DNA from: Flavobacterium haoranii
GTDB taxonomy: Bacteria; Bacteroidota; Bacteroidia; Flavobacteriales; Flavobacteriaceae
Length of the DNA stretch: 64,000 bases
Assembly: GCF_009363055.1 (NCBI RefSeq)
Contig: NZ_CP045292.1
Location: forward strand, 1,798,001 to 1,862,000
Direction of reading: 5' to 3'
Part shown: piece after piece, positions 15,833-25,085 of the stretch
How the letters are laid out: each line of letters starts with the position of its first letter
Position numbering within the stretch: position 1 is the stretch's first letter
The notes under the pieces: generated by a model
Databases searched by the model: none
Seen by the model: the letters and a program-made list of their open reading frames with translations, nothing else
What the model was told of the DNA's origin: nothing
Translations under genes and position numbers: made by a program

Positions 15833-17065
15833 TTATGATGCCGATTTAAGTCTTTGTAAAAGGTTCTTATTTAAACTGTGTTCCGCAAATTCTTTAGTAA
15901 CAACTAAATCTTTCTCTGATGAACTTGGTAATTCAAACATTACATCAGTTAAAATAGCCTCACAAAGTGAACGCAATCCTCTTGCTCCTAATTTGTATTC
16001 TAAAGCTTTATCTACAATAAATTGTAAAGCATCTTCCTCGATAGAAAAATCTACGTCGTCCATTTCAAAAAGCTTTTTATACTGCTTAATTAAAGCGTTT
16101 TTAGGCTCTGTTAAAATAGCTCTTAAGGTTTTTCCATCTAAAGGATCCATGTGAGTTAAAACTGGTAAACGGCCAATAATTTCAGGAATCAAACCAAACT
16201 CTTTTAAATCTTTTGGAATAACATATTGTAATAAATTTTCTTTATCGATTACTTCGTTATTTTTAGACGAACCATAACCTACAGCTTGACGATTTAATCG
16301 TTTTGAAATAATACGCTCAATTCCATCAAATGCTCCACCAGCAATGAATAGAATATTTTGTGTGTTTACTTCTACAAACTTTTGATCTGGATGTTTACGG
16401 CCTCCTTTTGGTGGCACATTAACTACAGTTCCTTCTAATAATTTTAGCATCGCTTGTTGCACTCCTTCTCCAGAAACATCTCTAGTAATTGAAGGATTAT
16501 CACTCTTACGTGCAATTTTATCAATTTCATCAATAAATACAATACCACGTTCTGCTTTAGCCACGTCATAATCGGCAGCTTGTAACAATCGAGTTAAAAT
16601 ACTTTCAACATCTTCTCCAACATAACCAGCTTCCGTTAAAACTGTAGCATCAACAATAGCTAATGGAACATTTAACATTTTTGCAATAGTTTTAGCTACT
16701 AATGTTTTTCCAGTTCCTGTTTGTCCAACCATTATAATATTACTTTTCTCAATTTCGACTTCATCGTCTAATTGTTTTTGTAATAATCTCTTATAATGAT
16801 TGTAAACTGCAACACTCATTACTTTTTTCGTTTGATCTTGACCAATAATATATTGATCTAAAAACGATTTTATTTCCTTAGGTTTCATTAAAATCAAATC
16901 GGAAAGCATTTCGCTTTTTCCACTTTGTTTTAATTCTTCTAAGACAATTCCGTGTGCCTGTTCAATACATCGATCACAAATATGCGCATTGATCCCTGCA
17001 ATCAATAAATTAGTTTCTGGCTTTTTTCTACCACAAAACGAACATTCTAATACTTCTTTAGCCAT
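15833..17065 (-). CDS. clpX: ATP-dependent Clp protease ATP-binding subunit ClpX
   Basis: The 410-residue protein has the N-terminal four-cysteine zinc finger ([17 protein letters not shown], then HICDRC) and the AAA+ core with Walker A GQTGTGKT, Walker [13 protein letters not shown], sensor/arginine regions and the IGF-like loop region. It unfolds tagged substrates and feeds them to ClpP in the cytoplasm. It lies downstream of clpP in the same direction, separated by a 93-bp spacer filled with the inverted repeat described at 17074-17152. Confidence 0.97.
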   Translation of the reverse strand: MAKEVLECSFCGRKKPETNLLIAGINAHICDRCIEQAHGIVLEELKQSGKSEMLSDLILMKPKEIKSFLDQYIIGQDQTKKVMSVAVYNHYKRLLQKQLDDEVEIEKSNIIMVGQTGTGKTLVAKTIAKMLNVPLAIVDATVLTEAGYVGEDVESILTRLLQAADYDVAKAERGIVFIDEIDKIARKSDNPSITRDVSGEGVQQAMLKLLEGTVVNVPPKGGRKHPDQKFVEVNTQNILFIAGGAFDGIERIISKRLNRQAVGYGSSKNNEVIDKENLLQYVIPKDLKEFGLIPEIIGRLPVLTHMDPLDGKTLRAILTEPKNALIKQYKKLFEMDDVDFSIEEDALQFIVDKALEYKLGARGLRSLCEAILTDVMFELPSSSEKDLVVTKEFAEHSLNKNLLQRLKSAS

Positions 17066-17073
17066 TTTTATAA

Positions 17074-17152
17074 GGTAATTGGTAATTGGTTAAGGGTAAT
17101 TGGTAACAACAAGGTTTTATTTCTTTTACCATTTACCTTTCTCCATTTACCC
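17074..17152. repeat. GGTAAWTGG-type inverted repeat in the clpP-clpX spacer
   Basis: The left arm (17074-17107) is a tandem of ggtaattgg units. The right arm (17126-17152) is the inverse type, ttaccatttacc and ccatttaccc. There is no open frame between the arms, only 18 bases. It is the same kind of sequence that brackets the four-helix-bundle gene at 4933-5357. Confidence 0.65.
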
Positions 17153-17158
17153 AAAAAA

Positions 17159-17859
17159 TTATCTAGTTAACACTTCATCAATCATTCCATACTCTTTTGC
17201 CTCACTAGCAATCATCCAGTAATCTCTATCACTATCGTGATGTACTTTCTCCATAGATTGACCAGAGTGTTTTGAAATGATTTCATATAACTCGTCTTTT
17301 AATTTTAAAATTTCACGAGCTGTAATTTCGATATCTGAGGCTTGTCCTTGCGCTCCACCTAATGGTTGGTGAATCATAACTCTTGAGTGTGGCAATGCAC
17401 TTCTTTTACCTGCCGCTCCAGCACATAATAATACCGCACCCATTGAAGCTGCCATTCCTGTACAAATTGTAGCTACATCAGGCTTAATAAATTGCATTGT
17501 ATCATAAATACCTAAACCAGCATAAACACCACCTCCCGGAGAGTTTACATAAATTTGAATGTCTTTTGACGCATCTAAACTTTCTAAAAACAATAATTGA
17601 GCTTGTACGATGTTTGCAATTTGATCGTCTATTCCAGTTCCTAAAAGATAATTCTATCCATCATTAAACGAGAGAAAACATCTAATTGAGTTACGTTTAA
17701 TTGACGTTCTTCCATAATGTAAGGCGTCATACCAACTGGAGTAACACGACTAACAATTTTATCGTAATATAAACTATTTATTTTATGATGCTTAGTAGCG
17801 TATTTTTGAAATTGCTGCGCCATTTCGAGCGTAGCTCTCGGGTCTTTACCAAAATTCAT
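17159..17859 (-). CDS. clpP: ATP-dependent Clp protease proteolytic subunit ClpP, frame interrupted
   Basis: Two overlapping pieces form one ClpP. The first reads [17 protein letters not shown] to MMDRIIF and stops at TAG; the second carries the catalytic parts: [15 protein letters not shown] with the serine, [15 protein letters not shown] with the histidine, and [20 protein letters not shown]. The break is at a run of four A on the plus strand (17643-17646). One more A gives [20 protein letters not shown], the expected sequence, and 233 residues overall. ClpP forms the tetradecameric peptidase used by ClpX. Everything else in the gene is conserved, so a missing base in the sequence is likelier than a dead gene. 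Confidence 0.9.
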
Positions 17860-17885
17860 ACTATATTTTATTAAGGTTATAAACT

Positions 17886-17914
17886 AAAAACGCCAAACAA
17901 AATTGTTTGACGTT
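17886..17914 (-). terminator. Hairpin between tig and clpP
   Basis: On the minus strand aacgtcaaaca pairs with tgtttggcgtt and is followed by T residues. It can end tig transcription. Because a -7 box lies at 17915-17922, it could also form in the clpP leader. Confidence 0.6.
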
Positions 17915-17922
17915 CAAAGATA
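17915..17922 (-). promoter_or_regulatory. Candidate -7 box of clpP
   Basis: TATCTTTG on the minus strand matches TAnnTTTG, 56 bases before the clpP ATG at 17859. A -33 element is not clear. Confidence 0.45.
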
Positions 17923-17939
17923 ATTATTTTTGTGAGAAA

Positions 17940-19262
17940 TTATTCTCCGTACATTTCTTTAACGAACTCTTGATAATTTACTTTTTTAGCTTTACCAGAA
18001 ACTTTTTCTTTAAATAAATCTAACATTTTTTCACTCATCACTTGTTCTGATAAACGTTTTACCTCATCTTGGTTAGATAAAACTCTAGCAACAATTCCTT
18101 CAACTTCTTCGTCAGTTGGATTTAATTGACCAAATTGAGCCATTTGCTTTTTAATTAATTCAGCAGTGTGAGATTTTAAATCTTCAAACTGAATTTGTAA
18201 ATCATTTTCAGCAATGATTTTATTTTCGATTAATTGGTAACGTAAACCTTTTTCTGATTTTTCGTACTCAACCTCAGCTTGTTCAGCAGATAATGGAGTT
18301 TCACCTACATTTTGAATCCATTTTTTTAAGAACTCAGCAGGTAAATCAAATTTTGTGTTTTCAATTAAACCTTCGATAACATCGTTTAAGAATTTTTGAT
18401 CTGCTTGTTGTGCAAATTGAGCTTCAGCATCTTCTTTAATTTTTGCTTTTAACTCTTCTACAGAAGAAACAACTCCTTCACCAAACAATTTATCTAATAA
18501 TTCTTGATTGATTTCAGCTTTTTCAATTGCATTAATTTCTTCAATTTTGAAATCAACAGTAATATCTAAACCGTGAATACCATCGTGACCTACTTTTAAG
18601 TAGTCCATTAATTTATGGTCATCATCAAATAATCCTTTAGTACCTAAAGCAACAACATCACCAACTTTTTTACCTACAAATTGTTTAGCAGTTTTTTTAT
18701 CGTTAAAGATATCTAAAGTAATTGTTGTTGTATTGTTGATTCCGTTTTCTTCATTTGAGAAAGTACCTAATACAGTTGTATCTTCAGTAACTTTATCTTG
18801 AGGAATCATTTTACCATATTGCTTTTGAATACGCTCAACTTGTTCGTCTAACATTTTATCATCAGCAACGATTTCAAATTTAGTTACTTTACTTTTTGCT
18901 AAATCAACACTAAATTCTGGAGCAAGACCTAATTCGAATTCAAAAGTAAAATCATCGCTATCCCAATTAAAATCTTCAGTAACTTTTGGAAGTGGATTAC
19001 CTAAGATATCTAATTTTTCCTCTACTAAATAATCGTTTAAAGAAGTTTGTAATAATTTATTTACTTCTTCTGCTAAAATTGCTCTTCCGTATTGTTTTTG
19101 GATTAAGCTCATAGGAACTTGACCTTTTCTAAAACCTGGAATATTAGCATTTTTTCTATAATCTACTAATACTTTTTCTACTTTATCAGCATAATCTTCC
19201 TTTGAAATAGCTACTTTAACAATAGCGTTTAATGCATCAACTTGCTCTTTTGAAATGTTCAT
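17940..19262 (-). CDS. tig: Trigger factor
   Basis: The 440-residue protein has the ribosome-binding N-terminal domain with the signature NIPGFRKGQVPMSLIQKQYG at about 39-58, and an acidic, peptidyl-prolyl-isomerase-like middle region. A long helical C-terminal chaperone domain follows (for example LIENTKFDLPAEFLKKW and SEQVMSEKMLDLFKEK). It binds nascent chains at the ribosome exit tunnel. Placement just before clpP-clpX is the widespread tig-clpP-clpX order. A good promoter precedes it. Confidence 0.93.
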   Translation of the reverse strand: MNISKEQVDALNAIVKVAISKEDYADKVEKVLVDYRKNANIPGFRKGQVPMSLIQKQYGRAILAEEVNKLLQTSLNDYLVEEKLDILGNPLPKVTEDFNWDSDDFTFEFELGLAPEFSVDLAKSKVTKFEIVADDKMLDEQVERIQKQYGKMIPQDKVTEDTTVLGTFSNEENGINNTTTITLDIFNDKKTAKQFVGKKVGDVVALGTKGLFDDDHKLMDYLKVGHDGIHGLDITVDFKIEEINAIEKAEINQELLDKLFGEGVVSSVEELKAKIKEDAEAQFAQQADQKFLNDVIEGLIENTKFDLPAEFLKKWIQNVGETPLSAEQAEVEYEKSEKGLRYQLIENKIIAENDLQIQFEDLKSHTAELIKKQMAQFGQLNPTDEEVEGIVARVLSNQDEVKRLSEQVMSEKMLDLFKEKVSGKAKKVNYQEFVKEMYGE

Positions 19263-19297
19263 TATCTTTTAAATTTAATGTCCTAAAATTTGGGATG

Positions 19298-19325
19298 CAA
19301 AATTAGGCAATTTTTACAACCCAAA
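19298..19325 (-). promoter_or_regulatory. Bacteroidota promoter of tig
   Basis: On the minus strand TTTG (19325-19322) and TAATTTTG (19305-19298, matching TAnnTTTG) are separated by 16 bases. The -7 box lies 36 bases before the ATG. This is the best-formed sigma-A type promoter I noted in the window. Confidence 0.6.
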
Positions 19326-19418
19326 CAAGTTTTTAATACATTGAATTTCATATTATTATATTAGCCCTGATTTAGACCTAAGTACAATTCCTTTTCTTAT
19401 TATTTAACAGACGACTAA

Positions 19419-19763
19419 TTATTTCTCATCTACAAGGATTTTATTCAACACAGATTGAAATACTGATAACACTATACTAAACAAAAAGGCTATCCAAAAA
19501 CCATTTACATGAAAACCATCTACAAAATAATCCGCTAACATAATTATTACCGCATTAATCACTAGAAGAAACAAACCCAAAGTGAGAATAGTAGCTGGTA
19601 TTGTAAATAAAACCAGAATTGGTTTTATAAACACATTTAGTAAACCTAAAACTACAGCAACAATCAATGCTGTTGAAAAATTATCTACAGAGATTCCTGG
19701 AAAGAAATGCGCAATTACCACTATTAAAACTGTAGTAATTAAAAGTTTAATTAATAAATTCAT
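19419..19763 (-). CDS. Four-TM holin-like (phage holin family) membrane protein
   Basis: The 114-residue protein is almost wholly hydrophobic, with four predicted membrane helices: LLIKLLITTVLIVVIAHFF, then STALIVAVVLGLLNVFI, then ILVLFTIPATILTLGLFLLV, and GFWIAFLFSIVLSVFQSVL. The loop FIKPIL and the ending VLNKIL fit the family named mycobacterial four-TMS phage holin. Despite the name this family is common in chromosomes and no phage genes are near. Its role is unknown. Confidence 0.8.
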   Translation of the reverse strand: MNLLIKLLITTVLIVVIAHFFPGISVDNFSTALIVAVVLGLLNVFIKPILVLFTIPATILTLGLFLLVINAVIIMLADYFVDGFHVNGFWIAFLFSIVLSVFQSVLNKILVDEK

Positions 19764-19795
19764 TTTAGAATAGTTTTTAATTACATAAAGTTAAC

Positions 19796-19823
19796 AAAAA
19801 AAGGCACCAGATGGTGCCTTTTT
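19796..19823 (-). terminator. Terminator of the FadL-SGNH pair
   Basis: The hairpin ggcaccagatggtgcc, with A and T runs, lies just beyond the SGNH lipoprotein stop on the minus strand. Confidence 0.8.
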
Positions 19824-19840
19824 AAAAAATAAAATATTTC

Positions 19841-21457
19841 TTAGTTACTAGGAACAATATGAATTCCTGGATAATCATTTACATATTTTAAAGGAATATT
19901 AGCATGGTATTTTGCGTTAATTACATTGATAAATGCATTTGCAATAACCGCATATCCTCTAGCATTTGGATGTACGCCATCTAAAGAAAATAATACTTGT
20001 CCTTCAGTTTGTACACCACTAAAATAATTAGCAGTATAAATTTGGCCTGTTTCAATTTGTAATCCACTTACTAATTGATTCATTAATGCGTTCATATCTG
20101 CTACAGCTAAATCATGCATTGCAGCTAATCCAACTATAGTATTATTATAAGCTGTTGTAGCATTTGCAACTCTTGTTCTTTCTGTAGCTGTTAACACCCA
20201 TTTATTAGCCATCGGATAAGTTACACCATTTATATTAATTGCAGGTGATGGAGCAGCAGCATTAGTTGTACCAATTACTGAAGAAGCTGGCAAAACAACT
20301 AAATCTTGAGAAGTTGCCTGACGTGCCTTACCATAAACCATTCCAAAAGCAGTAGCAGTTGGAGCTCCTAATACTGGAGTTAAAGCTCCAGTAATTTGAG
20401 CAGTTCTATCTGTAGCATCCGCATCATAAATTAAAATTGGATTCGCAGAAGTTGTAGATAAAAGGTTAACTCTATTAGGCTCACCGTAAGCTGTAAAAAT
20501 ATTATCTAGAGGACCATAAATTTGTGCATTTAACTGCGTAATATTTGCATCTCCACCTAAAGCAGCTGGAGATAATGGTGCATAAGGAACCGTTGTAAAA
20601 TAAGGAATTGAAGTAACACTAGGAATAGTTGCTACAACACCTTTTGCTCCATTAGCTGTTAATGTAGAAAGTATAGTTGAATACGCATAAGCAAAAACAT
20701 TTGCATTTGTGATATCATTTCCACCATAAGTTGTAGGATCTGTATTTCCTGTTGCATTGTGATCAGCTGCAGGTGTTGTTGATAAACTTTCATCTACAGT
20801 TGGTGTTGTTGGGTCATCAGGAATTGCTCCACCATTTGTAGCATAAGAAAGTACATCATTTGCTCCAATCCAATTCGTAAAGAAAGTAGGGTTTAAAGAC
20901 ATTGCATCTCCTAAAACTGTTGCCGAAGCTGAAGTCGCTGTTCTAGCAAAGTACGGATTTGCTTGCCCTAATGCTACACCAGCCACGTTTCCGTAGCCTG
21001 GCGCAATTAAATGGAAAGATTTTGCCCCTGGAACACCCGCATTATTATAAGCTGTAGTCTGCAAATCTGAAACTTCAATGGTTGGAGTTCCTGTAATATT
21101 TTCAGGACGTCCTTGTGAAGCATCAATTACTAATCTAGTATTGCCAATTTGCATACCTCCCAACATTAAACCTCCTAAATTATTCACATCGTCCTCGTAA
21201 GAAGGTTGTGTAAAAGCACCACCGCCTACTAAAGCAAACTGTTGCGCCAACATATTAGGATAAGAGTTCATTTGTCCTGATCTATAAACCGTACCGTCCA
21301 TATAACCAGCAGTTAATGAATTACCAATTGCTACATAAGTCGTAAAATCCGCATCTCCAGCAGAATAATTTGCATCTACCGAATTTTCAAATTCTGGCTC
21401 ACAAGATGCAAACACAGCTGATAAAACAGCTAAATATATAAATTTATTATTTTTCAT
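19841..21457 (-). CDS. SGNH/GDSL hydrolase family lipoprotein
   Basis: The start at 21457 gives a lipoprotein signal peptide, MKNNKFIYLAVLSAVFASC, with the lipidated cysteine at 19. Upstream in-frame starts lack this. The protein (538 residues) shows SGNH blocks: TTYVAIGNSLTAGY with the nucleophilic serine near 50, WIGANDVLSYA with the block III Asn, and DGVHPNARGYAVIA with the Asp-His pair at the end. A long Ala/Thr-rich insert separates blocks. It is predicted to be an esterase-type enzyme on the outer membrane. It directly follows a FadL-type barrel gene, so it may release or process a lipid or ester substrate for that channel. Confidence 0.85.
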   Translation of the reverse strand: MKNNKFIYLAVLSAVFASCEPEFENSVDANYSAGDADFTTYVAIGNSLTAGYMDGTVYRSGQMNSYPNMLAQQFALVGGGAFTQPSYEDDVNNLGGLMLGGMQIGNTRLVIDASQGRPENITGTPTIEVSDLQTTAYNNAGVPGAKSFHLIAPGYGNVAGVALGQANPYFARTATSASATVLGDAMSLNPTFFTNWIGANDVLSYATNGGAIPDDPTTPTVDESLSTTPAADHNATGNTDPTTYGGNDITNANVFAYAYSTILSTLTANGAKGVVATIPSVTSIPYFTTVPYAPLSPAALGGDANITQLNAQIYGPLDNIFTAYGEPNRVNLLSTTSANPILIYDADATDRTAQITGALTPVLGAPTATAFGMVYGKARQATSQDLVVLPASSVIGTTNAAAPSPAININGVTYPMANKWVLTATERTRVANATTAYNNTIVGLAAMHDLAVADMNALMNQLVSGLQIETGQIYTANYFSGVQTEGQVLFSLDGVHPNARGYAVIANAFINVINAKYHANIPLKYVNDYPGIHIVPSN

Positions 21458-21476
21458 TTTTAAAGCCTTTATTTTA

Positions 21477-22723
21477 TTAGAAACCATAAGTAATACCAAT
21501 ACCAGGAGAGAAAACTACTGATTTATACGTTCCACCAAAACTTGGATTTGCTTGTCCAGAAATAGGATCAGTTGAATGGTCATAAGAATTATCAATCTCA
21601 TCAAAGTGAATATATAAGAAAGATACATCAATTCCAAACTTATCATTTAACTGATATGTTAAACCACCAGTAAACGCATTTGAATCATTTCTTGGAGTTT
21701 CTGGAGCAAAATAACCATCTTGTACTGGACTCTCATCAAAATAATAACCCGCTCTGAAAGTAAATTTATCATTTGCTTTATATTGAGTACCAAATCTATA
21801 AGTTGAAGCGTCTTTGTAATTTCTTGGATTGATTGACTCTGTACCATTTCCAAATTTAACATCTAATGCTTTGTATGCACTCCACATAGTATGATTAATA
21901 TCAAAAGCAACCATCCATTTATTAGTAATTTGTACGGATAAACCTGCTGTAAATTCAGCTGGTAATGGTAAATCTGCATCAAACGTTGTATTTGTTAACG
22001 GATTAAAAGCAGGTGCATCATGATAAGTTGCATCACCATCTCTAGCTTCCATAACTATTTTTGAACGGTAGTTCATACCTAAACGAATTTTATCTGTAGG
22101 ATTGAACATCATACCTACATTATAACCCCAAGCTGTAATTCCTTTTGCATCAATTGTTACATCTGAAGGTTGACCATCATCAGAAAGCAATGGATTCATT
22201 GAAAGATTTCTATTAAAATTAACTGAACCAGAAGCATAAATAACACCCCGCCTAAACTAAAGTGCTCTCCCATTCTAATTGAAACCGAAGGTTGAACAAA
22301 AATTGCTTGTAAATCAATATTATTAACTAAATGAGCCCCTTCCCAATCTTGATCCCAATCAACTGCACTACCATAAGGAGTGTACACCGCTAAACCAGCA
22401 GTTAACCAATCGTTCAATTTATAAGTTGCATAAACACTAAATGGAGTTCCTACATTTTTACTTTCTGCAGTCCAATTATAAGTCGAATTTTGAAATTTAA
22501 CATTAGCAAATAAAGCATTAGCCCCAACTGATACATTAAATTTTTTATCTAGGTAAGCCATCCCAGCAGGATTAAAAAAAGCTACCTCAGCACTATTAAC
22601 CACGGCAACACCTGTATGTCCCATCGCTAATTGCTTTTGACCCTGCATAGCTACTCTATATCCACCAGCAAACATAGACGACCCTGCTAAAGCCATTAAA
22701 GTTAAAGAAAGTAATTTTCTCAT
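21477..22723 (-). CDS. OmpP1/FadL-family outer-membrane transporter, frame interrupted
   Basis: The N-terminal part has a signal peptide (MRKLLSLTLMALAGSSMFAGG) and the FadL start (RVAMQGQKQLAMGHTGVAVV, FFNPAGMAYL). The rest runs in another frame from about 22245, with barrel strands such as KIRLGMNYRSKIVM and RFGTQYKANDKFTFRAGYYF and the terminal FSPGIGITYGF. The frame changes at a run of four C on the plus strand (22246-22249). One added base gives GGGVIYASGSVNFNRNLSMN and a 415-residue protein. It is predicted to form an outer-membrane barrel for hydrophobic compounds. It is transcribed with the SGNH lipoprotein gene. Confidence 0.85.
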
Positions 22724-22839
22724 AATAAATAAATGTTAGTTTATTTCTAAAATTAAAGTTAGTATCCCAAAATTATAACAAAATATGGAATTTGCAATTT
22801 TTTGAGCAAAAATATTATGCATTCATAATATTTTCTGTT

Positions 22840-23610
22840 TTAATTTTTCAAAAACTCAACAACGTTTTCATAAAACGCTATAGGGTTTTCTGCATGTAGC
22901 CAATGTCCAGCATTGTCAATTGTTTTAATTATTGCTTGCGGAAAGAAATGAATTATCCCAATGAAATCTTCGTCTAAAATATAACTTGACTTTGAACCTC
23001 TAAGAAATAAAACAGGTTTATCAAATTCAGCATCTACATTTAAAGCCTTTCCTATTTCTTCTATTTTTTCATTAAAAACAGGCAAATTGAATCGAAAACC
23101 AAGTTGACCTGTTTCTACCCAATATAAACTTTTTAATAGAAACTGACGTGTACCAAAATCGTGAATATAATCCTTTAAAATATCTTCAACCTCTGATCGG
23201 GAAGGTTTTAATGTAAAATTAACTGCATTTAAACCAGCCAATATGGTTTGATGATGTGGCGCATAATACTTTGGACCAATATCTGCTATGATTAATTTTT
23301 GAACCAACGAAGGATTTTCACAAGCAACCTGCATCGCAACTTTTCCACCCATTGAATGTCCTAAAAGCACAATATCCTGCAAATTATTCACTTCACAATA
23401 ATTCATCACATCTTGTGCCATTACTTCATAATTAAAATTATCGGAATGAAAACTTCTACCGTGATTTCTTAGATCTAAAAGATGCACTTGATAACCTAAC
23501 TCCGAAAACTGACTTCCTAGTGTTTTCCAATTATCAGACATTCCTAAAAAACCATGAAGAATTAGAAACGGCTTTCCTACTCCTTCTACCTTTGAATATA
23601 GTTGCTCCAT
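22840..23610 (-). CDS. Alpha/beta hydrolase (YbfF type)
   Basis: The 256-residue protein has the alpha/beta-hydrolase landmarks: oxyanion-hole HGFLGMSDNW near 20, LDLRNHGRS, nucleophile elbow LLGHSMGGK with the serine near residue 97, and a late Asp with the catalytic histidine in NAGHWLHAENP. There is no signal peptide, so it is cytoplasmic. It overlaps nothing and lies 1 bp after pdxJ, so they are cotranscribed. Substrate unknown; esterase of the YbfF group is the closest description. Confidence 0.85.
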   Translation of the reverse strand: MEQLYSKVEGVGKPFLILHGFLGMSDNWKTLGSQFSELGYQVHLLDLRNHGRSFHSDNFNYEVMAQDVMNYCEVNNLQDIVLLGHSMGGKVAMQVACENPSLVQKLIIADIGPKYYAPHHQTILAGLNAVNFTLKPSRSEVEDILKDYIHDFGTRQFLLKSLYWVETGQLGFRFNLPVFNEKIEEIGKALNVDAEFDKPVLFLRGSKSSYILDEDFIGIIHFFPQAIIKTIDNAGHWLHAENPIAFYENVVEFLKN

Positions 23611-23611
23611 T

Positions 23612-24325
23612 TTATTTTAGTCTTTGTAAATACATATTAACTGTGTTTTCTAGACCTAAATACAAGGCTTCAGAAATTAATGCATGACCTATTGAGACTT
23701 CCAATAAACCCGGAATATTATCTTTAAAAAACTTAATATTATCTAAGCTTAAATCATGTCCCGCATTTATACCTAAATTTAATTCATTTGCTTTAATGGC
23801 TGCTTTTACATAAGGCTCAACTCCCTTTTCATTACCAAGTCCATACTCATGAGCAAAACTTTCGGTATATAATTCGATTCTATCTGTTCCTGTTTCTTTT
23901 GCGCCTTCCACCATTTCAATTATAGGATCAACAAATATTGAAGTTCTAATATTATTTCTTTTAAACTCTGCTATTACCTCTTTTAAATATGCTTGATTTT
24001 TAATAGTATCCCAACCAGCATTTGAAGTTAAAGCTCCAATTGCATCAGGAACCAGCGTTACTTGTGTAGGTTTACATTCTAAAACTAAATCAATAAAATT
24101 ATGTTGAGGATTTCCTTCAATATTATATTCTGTATAAACAACCGAAGATAAGTCGCGAGCATCTTGATAACGAATATGTCTTTCATCTGGTCGAGGATGC
24201 ACCGTTACACCTTCGGCTCCAAATTTTTGAACATCTTTTGCAACTTGAAGTAAATTAGGCACATCGCCTCCTCTTGAATTTCTTAAAGTCGCTATTTTAT
24301 TAATATTCACAGATAATTTTGTCAT
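23612..24325 (-). CDS. pdxJ: Pyridoxine 5'-phosphate synthase
   Basis: The 237-residue protein is a complete PdxJ TIM barrel: LSVNINKIATLRNSRGGDVP, FGAEGVTVHPRPDERHIR with the catalytic histidine, TQVTLVPDAIGALTSNAGW, the DRIELYTESFA block and LGINAGHDLSLDNI followed by VSIGHALISEAL. It condenses 1-deoxyxylulose-5-phosphate (or its product) with amino-acetone phosphate to pyridoxine phosphate. It heads a two-gene unit with the downstream hydrolase and is divergent from the CBS-domain gene. Confidence 0.95.
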   Translation of the reverse strand: MTKLSVNINKIATLRNSRGGDVPNLLQVAKDVQKFGAEGVTVHPRPDERHIRYQDARDLSSVVYTEYNIEGNPQHNFIDLVLECKPTQVTLVPDAIGALTSNAGWDTIKNQAYLKEVIAEFKRNNIRTSIFVDPIIEMVEGAKETGTDRIELYTESFAHEYGLGNEKGVEPYVKAAIKANELNLGINAGHDLSLDNIKFFKDNIPGLLEVSIGHALISEALYLGLENTVNMYLQRLK

Positions 24326-24345
24326 AATTCATCTAAATTTCTTTA

Positions 24346-24353
24346 CAAAAATA
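24346..24353 (-). promoter_or_regulatory. Candidate -7 box of pdxJ
   Basis: TATTTTTG on the minus strand matches TAnnTTTG, 20 bases before the pdxJ ATG, without an obvious -33 element. Confidence 0.4.
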
Positions 24354-24416
24354 CAAAGTAAAAATAGCTTTAATAGCGGATTTTTGATTATTTTGCATAA
24401 AATTAGAGCTTTTAAA

Positions 24417-25076
24417 ATGCATAATATAATTGACTACATAAATAAAGACATTAAACCTCTAGATATAGATAAAACTGTTTATGATGCTCAAGATTTCTTC
24501 TTGGATTTAAATTACAGTCACTTCCCTATTCTCGAAGACGGAGTATTTGTAGGCAGTATTAGCAAAGACAACACTGATATATTAGACGGAAATTCTAAAT
24601 TATCGGACAACAAATACGAGTTTGATCGATTCTACGTAAGAGCAAATATGATTTGGCTTGATGTTTTAGAAGTTTTTGCTCAAAATGAAACGAATATTGT
24701 CCCAGTATTAGATAACAGCAACAACTATGTGGGCTATTATGAATTAGAAGATGTTATCCGTTTTTTACATGAAACACCTTTTTTAAGAGAAGAAGGAGGA
24801 ATTATTGTAATTAAAAAAGAAACATCAAAATTTTCTATGAGTCAAATTGCACAAATTGTTGAAAGCAACAACGCAAAACTTTTAGGTTTGTTTATATCCA
24901 AAATAGAAGGAGACTCAGTAGAAATTACGGTAAAAACTACTCAAAGTTCCTTAAATGATATTATTCAAACTTTTAGAAGATATGAATATGAAATAATTTC
25001 AGAACATCAAGAAGATAGTTATTTGCAAAATTTAAAAGATCGATCGGATTATTTAGATAAATACTTAAATATTTAA
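24417..25076 (+). CDS. CBS-domain protein
   Basis: Starting at 24417 (MHNIIDYINKDIKPLDIDKT) gives 219 residues; the extra codons upstream are not typical of the family. Two CBS motifs follow: an initial one (LDLNYSHFPILEDGVFVGSI) and a second (QNETNIVPVLDNSNNYVGYY). An ACT-like C-terminal half comes after about 140 (KFSMSQIAQIVESNNAKLLG). CBS pairs usually bind adenosine nucleotides. It ends 9 bp before nadK, in the same direction, so a link to NAD(P) supply is a reasonable inference from position only. Confidence 0.85.
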   Translation: MHNIIDYINKDIKPLDIDKTVYDAQDFFLDLNYSHFPILEDGVFVGSISKDNTDILDGNSKLSDNKYEFDRFYVRANMIWLDVLEVFAQNETNIVPVLDNSNNYVGYYELEDVIRFLHETPFLREEGGIIVIKKETSKFSMSQIAQIVESNNAKLLGLFISKIEGDSVEITVKTTQSSLNDIIQTFRRYEYEIISEHQEDSYLQNLKDRSDYLDKYLNI

Positions 25077-25085
25077 TTTTACGCT

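Noticed and set aside
17074..17152. Possible CRISPR-like or tandem array in the clpP-clpX spacer
   Set aside because: The units are only 8-10 bp, not separated by unique spacers, and there are no cas genes.
19419..19763. Prophage remnant because of the holin-type name
   Set aside because: No other phage gene, integrase or attachment site is nearby; this four-helix membrane family is a common chromosomal one.
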